DNA of 62,838 bases from Gallionella sp. (GTDB lineage Bacteria; Pseudomonadota; Gammaproteobacteria; Burkholderiales; Gallionellaceae). A model generated the notes under the pieces. The model saw only the letters and a list, made by a program, of their open reading frames with translations, did not search any database and had not been told where the DNA came from. Each line of letters opens with the position of its first letter. Positions within the stretch are counted from its first letter, which is position 1. This document shows positions 1-8,055 of the stretch, piece after piece. The DNA is taken from NCBI GenBank assembly GCA_013044075.1, contig JABEVG010000041.1, positions 1 through 62,838 on the forward strand. Reading direction: 5' to 3'. The position numbers were made by a program, and so were the translations under genes.

Positions 1-2
1 AA

Positions 3-94
3 GTGTTCACGTTCGAGCAGAATCGGTGTTCACGTTCCTTCAGAATGACTGTTCACGTTCGCCCAGAATGGGTGTTCACGTTGCCCCAGAATAT
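3..94. repeat. Four tandem 23-bp repeats, probable IS21-family end
   Basis: Four copies of a 23-bp unit follow each other exactly at 3, 26, 49 and 72. Each begins with (g/c)tgttcacgtt and contains cagaat at the same offset, with only a few differing bases between. Multiple short direct repeats of this kind at a terminus are typical of IS21-family elements, where they bind the IstA transposase. The repeats end where the M15-peptidase-like frame is cut, so they probably mark an IS end whose body lies left of the window. The family assignment is inference; no transposase gene is visible. Confidence 0.55.
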
Positions 95-400
95 GCACCT
101 GTCTGCGCTCAAGCCATATTCAATCGCTTCCCGGCACTGATAGCCGAAGGTGATACTCAGATCGCCAAACTGGGCGATGATCGGCTCAAGGACTTTCTCG
201 CACAGGGCTTTGCCTGCACGGATGACCATCTCGTTATCTTCGGGGAGGTTGCTCAGGCCGAGTACGGCTGACTCGGTGGAAAACAGGAAGTCGCGGAGGA
301 TGAAGTGCTTCGATAAACGGGTGAGTGCGAGGTCGTCGTACTGGCGAAATTTCGCCCTGTAATTTTTGATGGGTTTGGGGAATAGACCCAACTGATTCAT
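53..400 (-). pseudogene. M15-peptidase-like protein, C-terminus cut by repeats
   Basis: The 115-residue frame begins normally, and residues about 30-90 (SKHFILRDFL, later VLEPIIAQFG and ITFGYQC) resemble the N-terminal half of peptidase_M15 (D-Ala-D-Ala carboxypeptidase-like) proteins, which often occur as phage or element cell-wall hydrolases. The zinc-binding His and Asp motifs expected further on are absent, because the last dozen residues are translated from the 23-bp tandem repeats. I read it as a gene truncated by an IS insertion or deletion and probably inactive. The start has no clear Shine-Dalgarno sequence. Confidence 0.5.
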
Positions 401-715
401 CGCTGTAAGTGCTTGTTTTTCATGTGTTAATTATAGCAGGTTTGGCGCGTTTGTCAAATATAATCAACGAGTTAGATGCTTCCAGCTGCACGTGTCTCGC
501 CGATCAATCAGAATGAATCTAGCAGTAATTCGGGTGCAATGAGTGCAGCGGAAACTGATTCTGTTACTCGCTGCACTACACTGTTTCTGGCTGTTGATAA
601 TTGAACATTATCGCTAGTTGTAGTCCTGCCTTTCATGCAAGCAGATCGGGTTATGGATCGCCGTCCGAAGGCTAAATACGGCGGCGCTAGGTGACACGAA
701 GAATCGACTGAGCCG
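401..715. other. Intergenic region, nothing recognised
   Basis: This 315-bp AT-rich stretch lies between the truncated M15 gene and the YiiX-like gene. I see no convincing open frame, tRNA, or hairpin followed by a T-run. It should contain the promoter of the truncated gene, but no clean -35/-10 pair stands out. Confidence 0.5.
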
Positions 716-1669
716 CTATGCCTTCGTCATTACGTCCCAGAAGGTGTGGTTCATGTTGCGTTCAATCTCCCGTAGCTGCGACGTAGCCTCCTTAGCTTGC
801 TCCTTGGTGATCTTCCTAGCCTTGGCGAGGATCTGAATCTCGGCAAGCCGCTTTGTCCTGTCCTTGAAGCGTTGCCGGTTCAGCTTGAGCCCTTTGATGA
901 AGAGCTTGGTGCTCATACGTACCAGTTCCGGGTAGTTCTGGCAAAACTCGATGGCAGGACGCACGGTGTCGGTGACATTCATCCATTCGGCGTGTTCGTC
1001 AGCCAACCGGTCGAAATGCGCTGGGGCAATGATGCTCTTGTTGGGGATGCCGGTGCTGGTCACGCCTACGTCCCGGTAAACCTTCCTCGCCAGCTCAGAG
1101 CAGTAGGCGAACTTCTTCCCTGACTTCGTGGACGGACAAATCAAGTAGGGCTGTGCCAAGTAGAAGGTGCATGCTCTCATGATGCTATCGGTGTTGGTCT
1201 TGCCAACCAACTTGTGCCGGATTACGCGCCATCCCGATTGAGCATCCGCAAGAACCTCTGAGATGATCCGGTTTGATACACCTTCTTTTGGAATCGCATC
1301 AATGCAGATGAAGTCTGCATGCACCAGAGCCACATGACTGGACTTCGCGTCTTTGTACAGGGCTCTCTGAATGTTTGCCAATGCTTGGTTGCTAGTCATC
1401 AGAATGACATCACCCGGCTGTAGCAACCCGTCCACTTGGCAGAGTCCTTGCGTGAACTCGTTGTCCTCGTTTCGAATCATGGCTCGATGAATATGCAGCT
1501 GTTGCTCAGGAACTCCATTCAGCCTCCCCATCACATTCAGGGCTTCGTCGGGCATTCTGCGCAACTCCTCGACGAACTTCTCCCCCTTGTCCTCGGAGGA
1601 CATTAGTCGAAACATATCAGATGCAGCCGCGTTTCGAGCGGCTTCCTTCAACATCAGAAGGTCGTTCAT
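716..1669 (-). CDS. YiiX-like permuted NlpC/P60 (papain-fold) hydrolase
   Basis: This 317-residue protein has the two signatures of circularly permuted NlpC/P60 enzymes of the YaeF/YiiX type. A GDVILMTS strand is followed by a histidine in SSHVAL (about H112), and a nucleophile cysteine lies in AYCSELARKVY (about C190). The family hydrolyses amide or thioester bonds, acting on peptidoglycan peptides or lipid and acyl substrates. No signal peptide or membrane segment is visible, so it is probably cytoplasmic. The last 70 residues are charged and helical (probable coiled coil). ATG at 1669 is preferred because GGAG lies at proper spacing before it; a GTG at 1684 overlaps that site. It sits among element cargo, so a host-interaction or defence role is possible but unproven. 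Confidence 0.65.
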   Translation of the reverse strand: MNDLLMLKEAARNAAASDMFRLMSSEDKGEKFVEELRRMPDEALNVMGRLNGVPEQQLHIHRAMIRNEDNEFTQGLCQVDGLLQPGDVILMTSNQALANIQRALYKDAKSSHVALVHADFICIDAIPKEGVSNRIISEVLADAQSGWRVIRHKLVGKTNTDSIMRACTFYLAQPYLICPSTKSGKKFAYCSELARKVYRDVGVTSTGIPNKSIIAPAHFDRLADEHAEWMNVTDTVRPAIEFCQNYPELVRMSTKLFIKGLKLNRQRFKDRTKRLAEIQILAKARKITKEQAKEATSQLREIERNMNHTFWDVMTKA

Positions 1670-1817
1670 TAGATTTTTCTCCACACCTTATCCGATAGCT
1701 GTCAACTATGATTTGAGCTGCCTTCGTTCATCCGATTCAATTTATAGCTATTGTCCACTTCCTGAGACAGCGTGAGCGGTCTGGCATACGACCGTGATAG
1801 TCACTTGGCTACCACTG

Positions 1818-1925
1818 TCATGCAATTCTGACTCACATCGCGTTGATATTTCAACAGAAACCCACGCTTAATTTTGTCATCTCAACTTTTAACGCTGTAC
1901 GCAGTTGCAGTGCAATTGATTGCAC
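1818..1925. repeat. 108-bp imperfect direct repeat, copy 1
   Basis: This segment aligns without gaps to 1963-2070, with roughly four of five bases identical. The best conserved blocks are the start (tcatgcaatt) and the end (acttttaacgctgtac, then cagttgcagtgcaat). It ends in the dyad tgcaattgattgca. The two copies are 145 bp apart, just 3' of umuC. I tested an integron attC reading and the core sites do not fit. Confidence 0.8.
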
Positions 1926-1962
1926 GTACCTCGTTGGGATGCTGACTGTGCCAATCCGACAC

Positions 1963-2070
1963 TCATGCAATTTAGACTGACATAACGTTGATAGTGCAGC
2001 AGAAAAACCTGCTGATACTTGTCATCGTAACTTTTAACGCTGTACACAGTTGCAGTGCAATCAATTGCAA
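1963..2070. repeat. 108-bp imperfect direct repeat, copy 2
   Basis: Second copy of the repeat at 1818-1925, ending 8 bp before the umuC stop codon region. It contains a perfect hairpin, gcagcag/ctgctg, that copy 1 lacks, and ends in tgcaatcaattgca. Because umuC is on the minus strand, this copy is at the start of its 3' UTR and could serve as a terminator or RNA-processing signal. Confidence 0.8.
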
Positions 2071-2078
2071 ACATGGTG

Positions 2079-3359
2079 CTACCGCACTATAGCCAGCTCA
2101 GCCCAACTCGTCGTATAGCATGGAGATCGTTTCTCCTGCCTCATGCGCCAGTTGTTCCCCATCAGTTCGGCGGCGGATCGGATAGTGTGCTTCCCGTACT
2201 TGAGATTGATGATGTCTAGTACAGGGTTTAGATTTTCCCGCCGCGTTGCTTCCTCCGGTTGGAACAGGTCAATTTGCCGGGTGGCTTTGTCTCTGATGTC
2301 AGATAGCATCACTCCGGCCTTTTTGTAATTGAGCCCATCTCGATAGATTGACTTCAAGCCAGCGTGAGCGGCTTCCTGCATGGTCAGGGTGTCATCAGTC
2401 GGTGGCGACAGAGGGATCAGGATTGAATTCGATAGCTGCTTGTCCTGTTCTCGGAAGGGGTTGGTGCGGATAAAGACGGTGATCCCCCCAGCGATGCAAT
2501 CCTGATGGCGCAATTTCTCCGAAGCCCGGCTCACATGCGTTGCGATGGATGCTTGCAAGTCTTCCATGTCAGTGACCAGTCCCGCGAAAGATCGACTCGA
2601 CACGATCTGCTGCTTGTTGGGAGCGACTTCCTCCATCTCGATACAGGACACCCCGTTGATTTCAGAGATGATTCTTTCCATCACTACCCCGAACTGCTCC
2701 CGCAAGCGGCGGACGGGCGCGGTGCGTAGGTCTTCCACAGTGTGAATGCGTAGCTGCTCCAGCTTGGCTGAGAGGCGAGAACCAACGCACCAGATTTCCC
2801 CCACGGGCAGCGATGCAAACAGTTGTACCTTATCCGGCTCGGATACCTCATTAAAATTGCATACCCCGGCAACGTGCCACGGCTTGATCCTCTTGGCACA
2901 GTGGTTTGCCAGTTTTGCTAACGTCTTGGTGGGGGCAATGCCTACGGCAACCGGAATGCCCGTGCGTTTGCGGATGTCTGCACGCAATATGCGAGCGTGT
3001 TCAGTGGGGGCGATCATCCCAGTCAGGTCTAAGAATGATTCGTCTATGCTGTAGATTTCCTGATTCGGACTGTACCGGGATAGTAGTCGCATCACTCGCC
3101 GCGACATATCGCCATACAAGGCATAGTTGCTGGAGAACACGGCTACACGGTGCTTGTTGATGTGCTGCTGCCATTCATGCAGTGGCGCGCCCATCGGAAT
3201 GCCCAATGCCTTGGCCTCATTCGACCGCGCCACGATGCACCCGTCATTATTAGACAGCACCACTATCGGCCTGCCTTCTAGCTTGGGGTTGAACACCCGT
3301 TCGCAGGAAGCATAGAAATTATTGCAATCCACCAGCGCGATGGAGCGAGGGGCGTTCAT
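2079..3359 (-). CDS. umuC: UmuC, DNA polymerase V catalytic subunit (Y family)
   Basis: The 426-residue protein has Y-family polymerase features in order: [14 protein letters not shown] with catalytic D11 and the steric-gate region, then YSIDESFLD with the second acidic pair, then helix-hairpin-helix and little-finger regions, and a C-terminal UmuC tail (DUF4113-like, containing RMRQ). With processed UmuD' it makes error-prone Pol V, which copies past DNA lesions. It starts 6 bp after umuD on the same strand, giving a normal umuDC operon. The location on an integrative element matches plasmid and ICE umuDC homologues (rulAB, mucAB), which raise mutation and UV survival of the host. Confidence 0.95.
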   Translation of the reverse strand: MNAPRSIALVDCNNFYASCERVFNPKLEGRPIVVLSNNDGCIVARSNEAKALGIPMGAPLHEWQQHINKHRVAVFSSNYALYGDMSRRVMRLLSRYSPNQEIYSIDESFLDLTGMIAPTEHARILRADIRKRTGIPVAVGIAPTKTLAKLANHCAKRIKPWHVAGVCNFNEVSEPDKVQLFASLPVGEIWCVGSRLSAKLEQLRIHTVEDLRTAPVRRLREQFGVVMERIISEINGVSCIEMEEVAPNKQQIVSSRSFAGLVTDMEDLQASIATHVSRASEKLRHQDCIAGGITVFIRTNPFREQDKQLSNSILIPLSPPTDDTLTMQEAAHAGLKSIYRDGLNYKKAGVMLSDIRDKATRQIDLFQPEEATRRENLNPVLDIINLKYGKHTIRSAAELMGNNWRMRQEKRSPCYTTSWAELAIVR

Positions 3360-3365
3360 GGCGGA

Positions 3366-3950
3366 TCAGCTATGTGTGTGAACTGAATGGGTGACGATGC
3401 CCCACACCATTAGCTCCTGCCCATCTTTCAGTGTGATGGTCGGAAATTCTGGGTTGGCGGGAATCAGTGCAACTACCGTACCCGACAGTGACAGGCGTTT
3501 AACGGTTAGCTCCCCATCCAGCACGGCGATGACAATATCCCCATCCTTGGCTTCACGGGAGCGATCCACGATGAGCAAGTCGCCGGGGTGGATGTTGGCA
3601 TCACGCATGGACTCACCCTTCACCCGGACGAAGAAGGTGGATTCCTTTTCTGGCACCAGCAGATCGTTCAAGTCCAGCCACTTGTCCACGTAGTCATCAG
3701 CGGGAGATGGAAAACCTGCTGCGACCTTCGAGGAAAAAAGGGGGAGTTTGCAATTGGTTGCAATCGGCGAGAGCTGAAAAATGCCATGTTGGGCGAGAGC
3801 TGCCCCCAAGCCTGCGGAACCCGTCTGCTGATTGCGGGACTCAAGGTAAGCGCGGATGTCGGTCACAGCACCGACAGGCACACGGATCACCTGCGTGGCT
3901 TCTGCCATCGCCTTTCTTCCTGCGCCATTTCTTTTGCCACCGTGAGACAT
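3366..3950 (-). CDS. umuD: UmuD, self-cleaving Pol V accessory protein
   Basis: The 194-residue protein is longer than E. coli UmuD (139) because of an N-terminal extension of about 65 residues that starts with the basic GGKRNGAGRK motif, common in element-encoded DNA-binding proteins. The remainder is a canonical UmuD: LPLFSSKVAAGFPSP with the Ala78-Gly79 cleavage site, catalytic Ser114 in KGESM, and Lys151 in LTVKRL of the LexA/signal-peptidase fold. RecA-stimulated cleavage would release UmuD' for Pol V. The ATG lies just after an inverted repeat and a good sigma70-type promoter (separate entries). The extension may add DNA binding; that is inference. Confidence 0.93.
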   Translation of the reverse strand: MSHGGKRNGAGRKAMAEATQVIRVPVGAVTDIRAYLESRNQQTGSAGLGAALAQHGIFQLSPIATNCKLPLFSSKVAAGFPSPADDYVDKWLDLNDLLVPEKESTFFVRVKGESMRDANIHPGDLLIVDRSREAKDGDIVIAVLDGELTVKRLSLSGTVVALIPANPEFPTITLKDGQELMVWGIVTHSVHTHS

Positions 3951-3955
3951 ATAAC

Positions 3956-3979
3956 CGCCCTCTATTGATACCTAGGGCG
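3956..3979. promoter_or_regulatory. Inverted repeat over the umuD ribosome-binding site
   Basis: The arms cgccct (3956-3961) and agggcg (3974-3979) are separated by 12 bp. In the minus-strand mRNA the downstream arm contains the purine-rich GAGGGCGG that serves as the umuD Shine-Dalgarno sequence. The dyad could be a repressor operator or an RNA hairpin that masks the site. It does not match the usual CTGT-N8-ACAG LexA box. Confidence 0.55.
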
Positions 3980-4008
3980 ATTATCTTGATTATTGTTACT
4001 AAATTCAA
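3980..4008 (-). promoter_or_regulatory. Sigma70-type promoter of umuDC
   Basis: On the minus strand TTGAAT (4008-4003) and GATAAT (3985-3980) are spaced by exactly 17 bp, close to the consensus. The predicted start lies inside the inverted repeat upstream of umuD, so repressor binding there would block transcription. Confidence 0.6.
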
Positions 4009-4283
4009 GTAAAACCGAACTTATGTTGAAAAGTGTTGTTTTCCCGGTCTGTGTGAGCAATTGAAAATCAGTTGGTTATGATTCAACGTCCAGTCAGGCA
4101 TAGGAGTCATGGGAAGGAAGCAATCTATGTGGGACACGCATCAATTGAAATGCGAACACGCATTCTACCTCTGTATTCAGATACACCGACCTTATATGAA
4201 TTTTCCTATGACTCCCCTGACTACATGGACCACACCAATCAATACAATGGATTTATGCGTCAGGGGAGTTTCAAACACGTTGA
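4009..4283. other. Intergenic region between umuD and the primase gene
   Basis: Apart from the 11-bp inverted repeat listed separately, I see no supported feature. A 97-codon plus-strand frame at 4072-4365 runs antisense into the primase 3' end, has no recognisable domain and lacks a ribosome-binding site, so it is not called. Confidence 0.5.
4211..4269. repeat. 11-bp perfect inverted repeat 3' of the primase gene
   Basis: The sequence actcccctgac (4211-4221) is answered by gtcaggggagt (4259-4269) across 37 bp. It lies 15 bp past the stop codon of the minus-strand primase gene. There is no U-run after the stem, so it is not a classical terminator; it could be an RNA end structure or a protein-binding site of the element. 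Confidence 0.6.
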
Positions 4284-6512
4284 CTACAGACTCCATATTT
4301 CCGAGTCAGATTTGCATGACTTCTCGAACTCACTCCGGCATACGTCCAGATTGGGGAAAACGTAATGCCATACACGCTTTTCTGTCTCTCCGTGCGAGGA
4401 GACCATCATCCTGCTTTCGTCAACGCTGGGAAGTAACTTCTTGAGCCGCTTTCCAAAAACGGAAGCAGTATGCTTATGCTTCTTGCCGACACTCTCACAA
4501 CAGCTTATGTACTCCTGATGCAGAACTTTCTTTACGGTATAAATATCCCACGTGCTGCTGGATGCGTTCCTCAGGTATTCGTACATGAACTGATCTGCCG
4601 AATCCATTGATAGCAATTTCAGCTCGAAACTGTAGGGCGTCTGCGGTATCTTGCGAACATTAAAGCCGGTCAAGTCTCGATGCAGCAGTTCGTACATCAA
4701 CGCTTCTGATCCACCATTACGCATCTGCTGGTCAATTTGGGCAAAATACTCAGTGTCCTCTTTGTGAACGCTCCCTACATCTAGGATGAAGTATCGTCGA
4801 TCATCTTTCCCTACCGGCACAGCCCAGTCCTCGTTCGACGAGAACATAAGCCGCTTATAACTATCTACCCGAGTAACATCCTTGAACTTCTGCTCAACAG
4901 TTGCATGGGAATCAGTAATCATCGCCTTCAATTGACCCTCCGCAGATTTGTCCCCACCCCAAACCGCCTCGTTAACATAGACAAGCAGTTTGTCACTGAG
5001 ATGCCCATTGAATCTACCAATCAGGGGAGCCATGCTGGTAAATACGATGTAATGCCGACCAAACAGCTTTCCAAACTCCTCCGTTGCCACCCCCTTGCCC
5101 GTACCTTGCGATCCACGAAATACAATTGCAACTCCGGGCAATACGTTGGGGGACTGAATAGCGTGCGCCATCCAGTTCATCAGGTATTCATAGAACTCTT
5201 GATTCCCTCGACAGATGTTCTCTAATAAATGATTCAGATACAGGCTGCAATCCCCCTGCGCAGGTTTAACGGCAAAGCCATCAAACAGATTGTAATAGCC
5301 CGCCGGTGCGCCTTGCGGGGCAAAGACAATGCCTGAATATGTGCGGCGTGCTTGATGCTTCATCCAAACATCGGCAATGCAAACCTCCTGATCCTTTCCC
5401 TGCCAGTTCTGCATAATGATCCGTTGATTTGCATATCGGGTTTTGAGATGCGAGAACTCTCCAAACACGACCTCTTTCTCGTCCTTATGATTGACGCATT
5501 CAGTCATCACCAAGGTCTGTCCTCCGATATTTATGACCGCATGGTGGCAGTTCAATTGCGCCACGACCGAATCCACTTCAGTAGAGACAGGATTGTTTGG
5601 GGTGACTGGATCGGCAGAAACGGCCTGTCCATTTTTAAGAGCCTCCTGTAAATAGCTTGTGAGATCGAAATTCGGGTCTTCAGCTATTGCATCAGCGACA
5701 TCCCAGCCTTTCGGCTTTCCAACAGGGATTGCCAGAATAATGCACTCACTAGCACCTGATGCGAGTGCGGCTTGAGCTGCATTGCGCGCATAGTGCATTC
5801 CCGGATCGTCGTTGTCAGGCCAAATCCGAATGGATCTCCCTTTGAGGGGCGACCAATCCGTTTTTGATGTTGGGGCTTTCGCGCCCATCATTGAAGTCGT
5901 CGCGCTGAGTCCCATATCAATCAGAGCCTGCGCGCATTTTTCCCCTTCAACAAGAATCACACTGTCGGCATTCACAATTCCGGGCAAATTGAACAATGGG
6001 CGCGGATCAGGGGCAACTTCATACTTGCTAGATGCTTTGTTGAATGGCCGGATAGTCTTGTTGCCACTCGCGTCCTCGAATCGACGAACTGAGTAAAGGT
6101 ATTCTCCACACACTCCCAAATAATCCCACTCAGCCGCGAAGTGAGTGGGAGTGGGTAACACCGCATGAGCTGGTGAGTTCCCATCAGCCGACTGAAGATG
6201 CTGCTTTGCTTTGGTCAGAATTGCATCTACATTCAACATAGCCAAACCGAATCGAGCCGCAAGCAATTTGAGGATGCCGCCTGATTCACCAGTGGCATGG
6301 TCTATCCAGATACCGGCTTTTGGCCCTTGCAGGCAAATGCTTAGGCTACTGCCTGGATTCCCAGCAAGGTCTCCAATTCTGAACTCATTGGTTGACTTGG
6401 TTCCTGCCGGGTAGACTGCAAGAAGCAGTGCGGGCAGATTTTTCAGCACAAAATTTTCTGCATCGTTGATTAACTTATTCTTGTTGCTGCTATTTTTCGC
6501 ATTCTTTAACAT
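4284..6512 (-). CDS. Element replication protein: toprim domain plus DUF5906-type helicase
   Basis: The 742-residue protein joins an N-terminal region with GIWIDHATGESGG (primase zinc-ribbon/DUF927-like area), a toprim domain (VEGEKCAQALIDMG followed by IWPDNDDPG) and a C-terminal superfamily 3-like ATPase with Walker A GSQGTGKG and the FSSNEDWAVPV segment found in DUF5906 phage helicases. Such proteins start replication of P4-like satellites and integrative elements. The ATG at 6512 is chosen because AGGAAA precedes it at good spacing; an in-frame ATG at 6563 has no ribosome-binding site. Its position between small HTH regulators and cargo matches P4-type elements. Confidence 0.85.
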   Translation of the reverse strand: MLKNAKNSSNKNKLINDAENFVLKNLPALLLAVYPAGTKSTNEFRIGDLAGNPGSSLSICLQGPKAGIWIDHATGESGGILKLLAARFGLAMLNVDAILTKAKQHLQSADGNSPAHAVLPTPTHFAAEWDYLGVCGEYLYSVRRFEDASGNKTIRPFNKASSKYEVAPDPRPLFNLPGIVNADSVILVEGEKCAQALIDMGLSATTSMMGAKAPTSKTDWSPLKGRSIRIWPDNDDPGMHYARNAAQAALASGASECIILAIPVGKPKGWDVADAIAEDPNFDLTSYLQEALKNGQAVSADPVTPNNPVSTEVDSVVAQLNCHHAVINIGGQTLVMTECVNHKDEKEVVFGEFSHLKTRYANQRIIMQNWQGKDQEVCIADVWMKHQARRTYSGIVFAPQGAPAGYYNLFDGFAVKPAQGDCSLYLNHLLENICRGNQEFYEYLMNWMAHAIQSPNVLPGVAIVFRGSQGTGKGVATEEFGKLFGRHYIVFTSMAPLIGRFNGHLSDKLLVYVNEAVWGGDKSAEGQLKAMITDSHATVEQKFKDVTRVDSYKRLMFSSNEDWAVPVGKDDRRYFILDVGSVHKEDTEYFAQIDQQMRNGGSEALMYELLHRDLTGFNVRKIPQTPYSFELKLLSMDSADQFMYEYLRNASSSTWDIYTVKKVLHQEYISCCESVGKKHKHTASVFGKRLKKLLPSVDESRMMVSSHGETEKRVWHYVFPNLDVCRSEFEKSCKSDSEIWSL

Positions 6513-6618
6513 GGCATTTCCTAAATTTTGGGCAAAGCAATCCCGATCATGCAAAATTTGCATGGCATGATGCTTTACTGATTGTCTGGGGTTTGGTTTG
6601 AGACCGTTATTTCAGATG

Positions 6619-6966
6619 TCAGTGAGGAAGCCCCTGTATCAAGACATACTTGGCGATATTCCTGCGCCAAGTTCCCTTATGGTAGACCTTCACCAATACC
6701 GTCTTGATCTTGAAAGACTTTCTAAGTGTCGAAATACGTGCGGATGGAGACAGAATACCGTGACTTTCTCGTAGATCAATACTAGTCTTTGGCCCGGACT
6801 GTAGTGCATTGAGAGCTATTACATTCTGGTTTTGAGGTACAATCACGGTCGAAGTTTGTTTTGCCAAAGAGGTTGGAGTTGCCGCTCCAGCCTCTTTTAT
6901 TTTGTTCAGCCCATTAAACATTGGGCCTCCCTTCATGCTGATTTTTAGCAACTTTAGCGATTTCAT
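6619..6966 (-). CDS. Small helix-turn-helix protein
   Basis: This 115-residue protein has an N-terminal Ala/Thr/Gln-rich stretch and a C-terminal winged-helix-like region, residues about 55-113 (SGPKTSIDLRESHGILSPSA, then ISTLRKSFKIKTV), typical of the HTH_39-type domain found beside primases in prophages and islands. Its start overlaps the end of the AlpA-like gene by 4 bp (ATGA), so the two are translationally coupled. It probably regulates replication or excision of the element. Confidence 0.65.
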   Translation of the reverse strand: MKSLKLLKISMKGGPMFNGLNKIKEAGAATPTSLAKQTSTVIVPQNQNVIALNALQSGPKTSIDLRESHGILSPSARISTLRKSFKIKTVLVKVYHKGTWRRNIAKYVLIQGLPH

Positions 6967-7217
6967 TTGCTTGCTCCTATTTTCTTGTTGGACAGATACT
7001 CGGAAGTTGAGCTAACTATTCGTTGCTCCATGTAATCCTGAACATCAGAGAGGCGATATTTCACGGTGCGGCCCATTTTTGAAAATGGAATGCCGCCTCC
7101 GGTGATGCGCTTCTTGCGTAGCCACGCTAGTGACATATTGGTGATTTCTGCAACTCGATGCTCCCCCGCCCATAATTGCTCGGGCAGGGTTGTCATGTGG
7201 GGATTTTTATTGCTCAC
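6963..7217 (-). CDS. AlpA-like regulator / excisionase
   Basis: The 84-residue protein is a MerR-like HTH_17 (AlpA) domain: HRVAEITNMSLAWLRKKRIT gives the helix-turn-helix and IPFSKMGRTVKYRLSDVQDY the wing. AlpA-type proteins activate the integrase or act as recombination directionality factors in P4-like elements. A GTG start at 7217 is supported by AGGAG five bases upstream. A dyad lies in the upstream region at 7282-7306. It heads a run of minus-strand genes with the HTH protein and primase. Confidence 0.85.
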   Translation of the reverse strand: MSNKNPHMTTLPEQLWAGEHRVAEITNMSLAWLRKKRITGGGIPFSKMGRTVKYRLSDVQDYMEQRIVSSTSEYLSNKKIGASK

Positions 7218-7281
7218 GTTTACTCCTGTTTGCTGGTTAAGGAGGCGTGATTATTCTCGGGTGATATGAATTATGAAACGC

Positions 7282-7306
7282 AAATTAGCCGTATAACGCC
7301 TAATTT
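7282..7306. promoter_or_regulatory. Dyad upstream of the AlpA-like gene
   Basis: The arms aaattag and ctaattt (7 bp, perfect) are separated by 11 bp, in the 97-bp gap between the DUF6499 gene and the AlpA-like gene. The position fits an operator for an element regulator; the protein that binds is unknown. Confidence 0.4.
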
Positions 7307-7314
7307 TGGTTGAC

Positions 7315-8037
7315 TTACTTTTTCTCGCCCCCGCTATTTTCTTTAACCTCATCAATGTGATAAACCTCGGCATTTCGGAGGCATATTTTCCGATACGCTC
7401 CATCGCGCAACTTTTGAGCGGCCTTTAAGTGATTCTGGACCCTGACATTTCCCGCATATTTATCTGTATTGTCGTTATCTAGTTTTGGAAATAATGCTGT
7501 TGCGATCTCAAATTCTGTTGCCCCGACCTCAACGGCATCCAAGACCCGAAGGTAATGCACCAGATTCTGGAATGAGACTCGCTCTCTTTTCTCAGTCAAC
7601 GGTGGCAAATTTGAAAACAGTCGGGACTTGGATTTACTTTGCTCCTCAATTCGCAGGTGCAGAATTTCCTTTGCTTCTCGCAGTTGCGGGTCAAGAGGCA
7701 ATGATATGTCGAATGTGAGGCTGACTTTAAACGGCGCGTGCAGATCCTCCTCATGCACCGAAAACCGTGGATAGCGTACGAATATACAAGCACGAGGAAG
7801 TTGCCAAGCCGTAACAATGAGTGGGTCAAGCAACCCCACTGCCAGATCATACTGACGTGCAATTTGAGTAGATTGTCTCTGTCGTTCTGCAACATCTGAA
7901 ATTTCTTGAACCGCGATGTAATCCGCTTGATAAGATTTGTTTCGCCTAAGAAATTCCCATGCCCATTGGGTGTATGTCAGGTCATCTGGCTTTTCTGGGT
8001 ATTGCTCCTTATTACTCCAATCTGGGAATCCGTTCAA
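7315..8037 (-). CDS. DUF6499-type element regulator
   Basis: The 240-residue protein begins with PDWSNKEQYP and LTYTQWAWEFLRRN, the signature of the DUF6499 'transcriptional regulator' domain found beside integrases in proteobacterial integrative elements. The C-terminal half contains FQNLVHYLRVLDAVEVGATE and a basic, probably DNA-binding end. Molecular function is not established. It is 18 bp from the integrase gene on the same strand, so it is likely co-expressed with it. Confidence 0.7.
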   Translation of the reverse strand: MNGFPDWSNKEQYPEKPDDLTYTQWAWEFLRRNKSYQADYIAVQEISDVAERQRQSTQIARQYDLAVGLLDPLIVTAWQLPRACIFVRYPRFSVHEEDLHAPFKVSLTFDISLPLDPQLREAKEILHLRIEEQSKSKSRLFSNLPPLTEKRERVSFQNLVHYLRVLDAVEVGATEFEIATALFPKLDNDNTDKYAGNVRVQNHLKAAQKLRDGAYRKICLRNAEVYHIDEVKENSGGEKK

Positions 8038-8055
8038 TTATTCTCCAATCAATCC

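Noticed and set aside
3-94. CRISPR array
   Set aside because: The 23-bp repeats are directly joined without unique spacers, and no cas genes are visible.
1818-2070. Integron attC sites
   Set aside because: Length is in range, but the required RYYYAAC and GTTRRRY core sites are not present and there is no intI.
1889-2074. Small minus-strand frame in the repeat region
   Set aside because: It is translated from the two repeats, without a ribosome-binding site or any known motif.
3951-4010. LexA (SOS) box upstream of umuD
   Set aside because: I found no CTGT-N8-ACAG-like sequence; only the cgccct/agggcg dyad and a promoter.
4072-4365. 97-codon plus-strand frame with a start after umuD
   Set aside because: No ribosome-binding site, no recognised domain, and it ends antisense in the primase gene.
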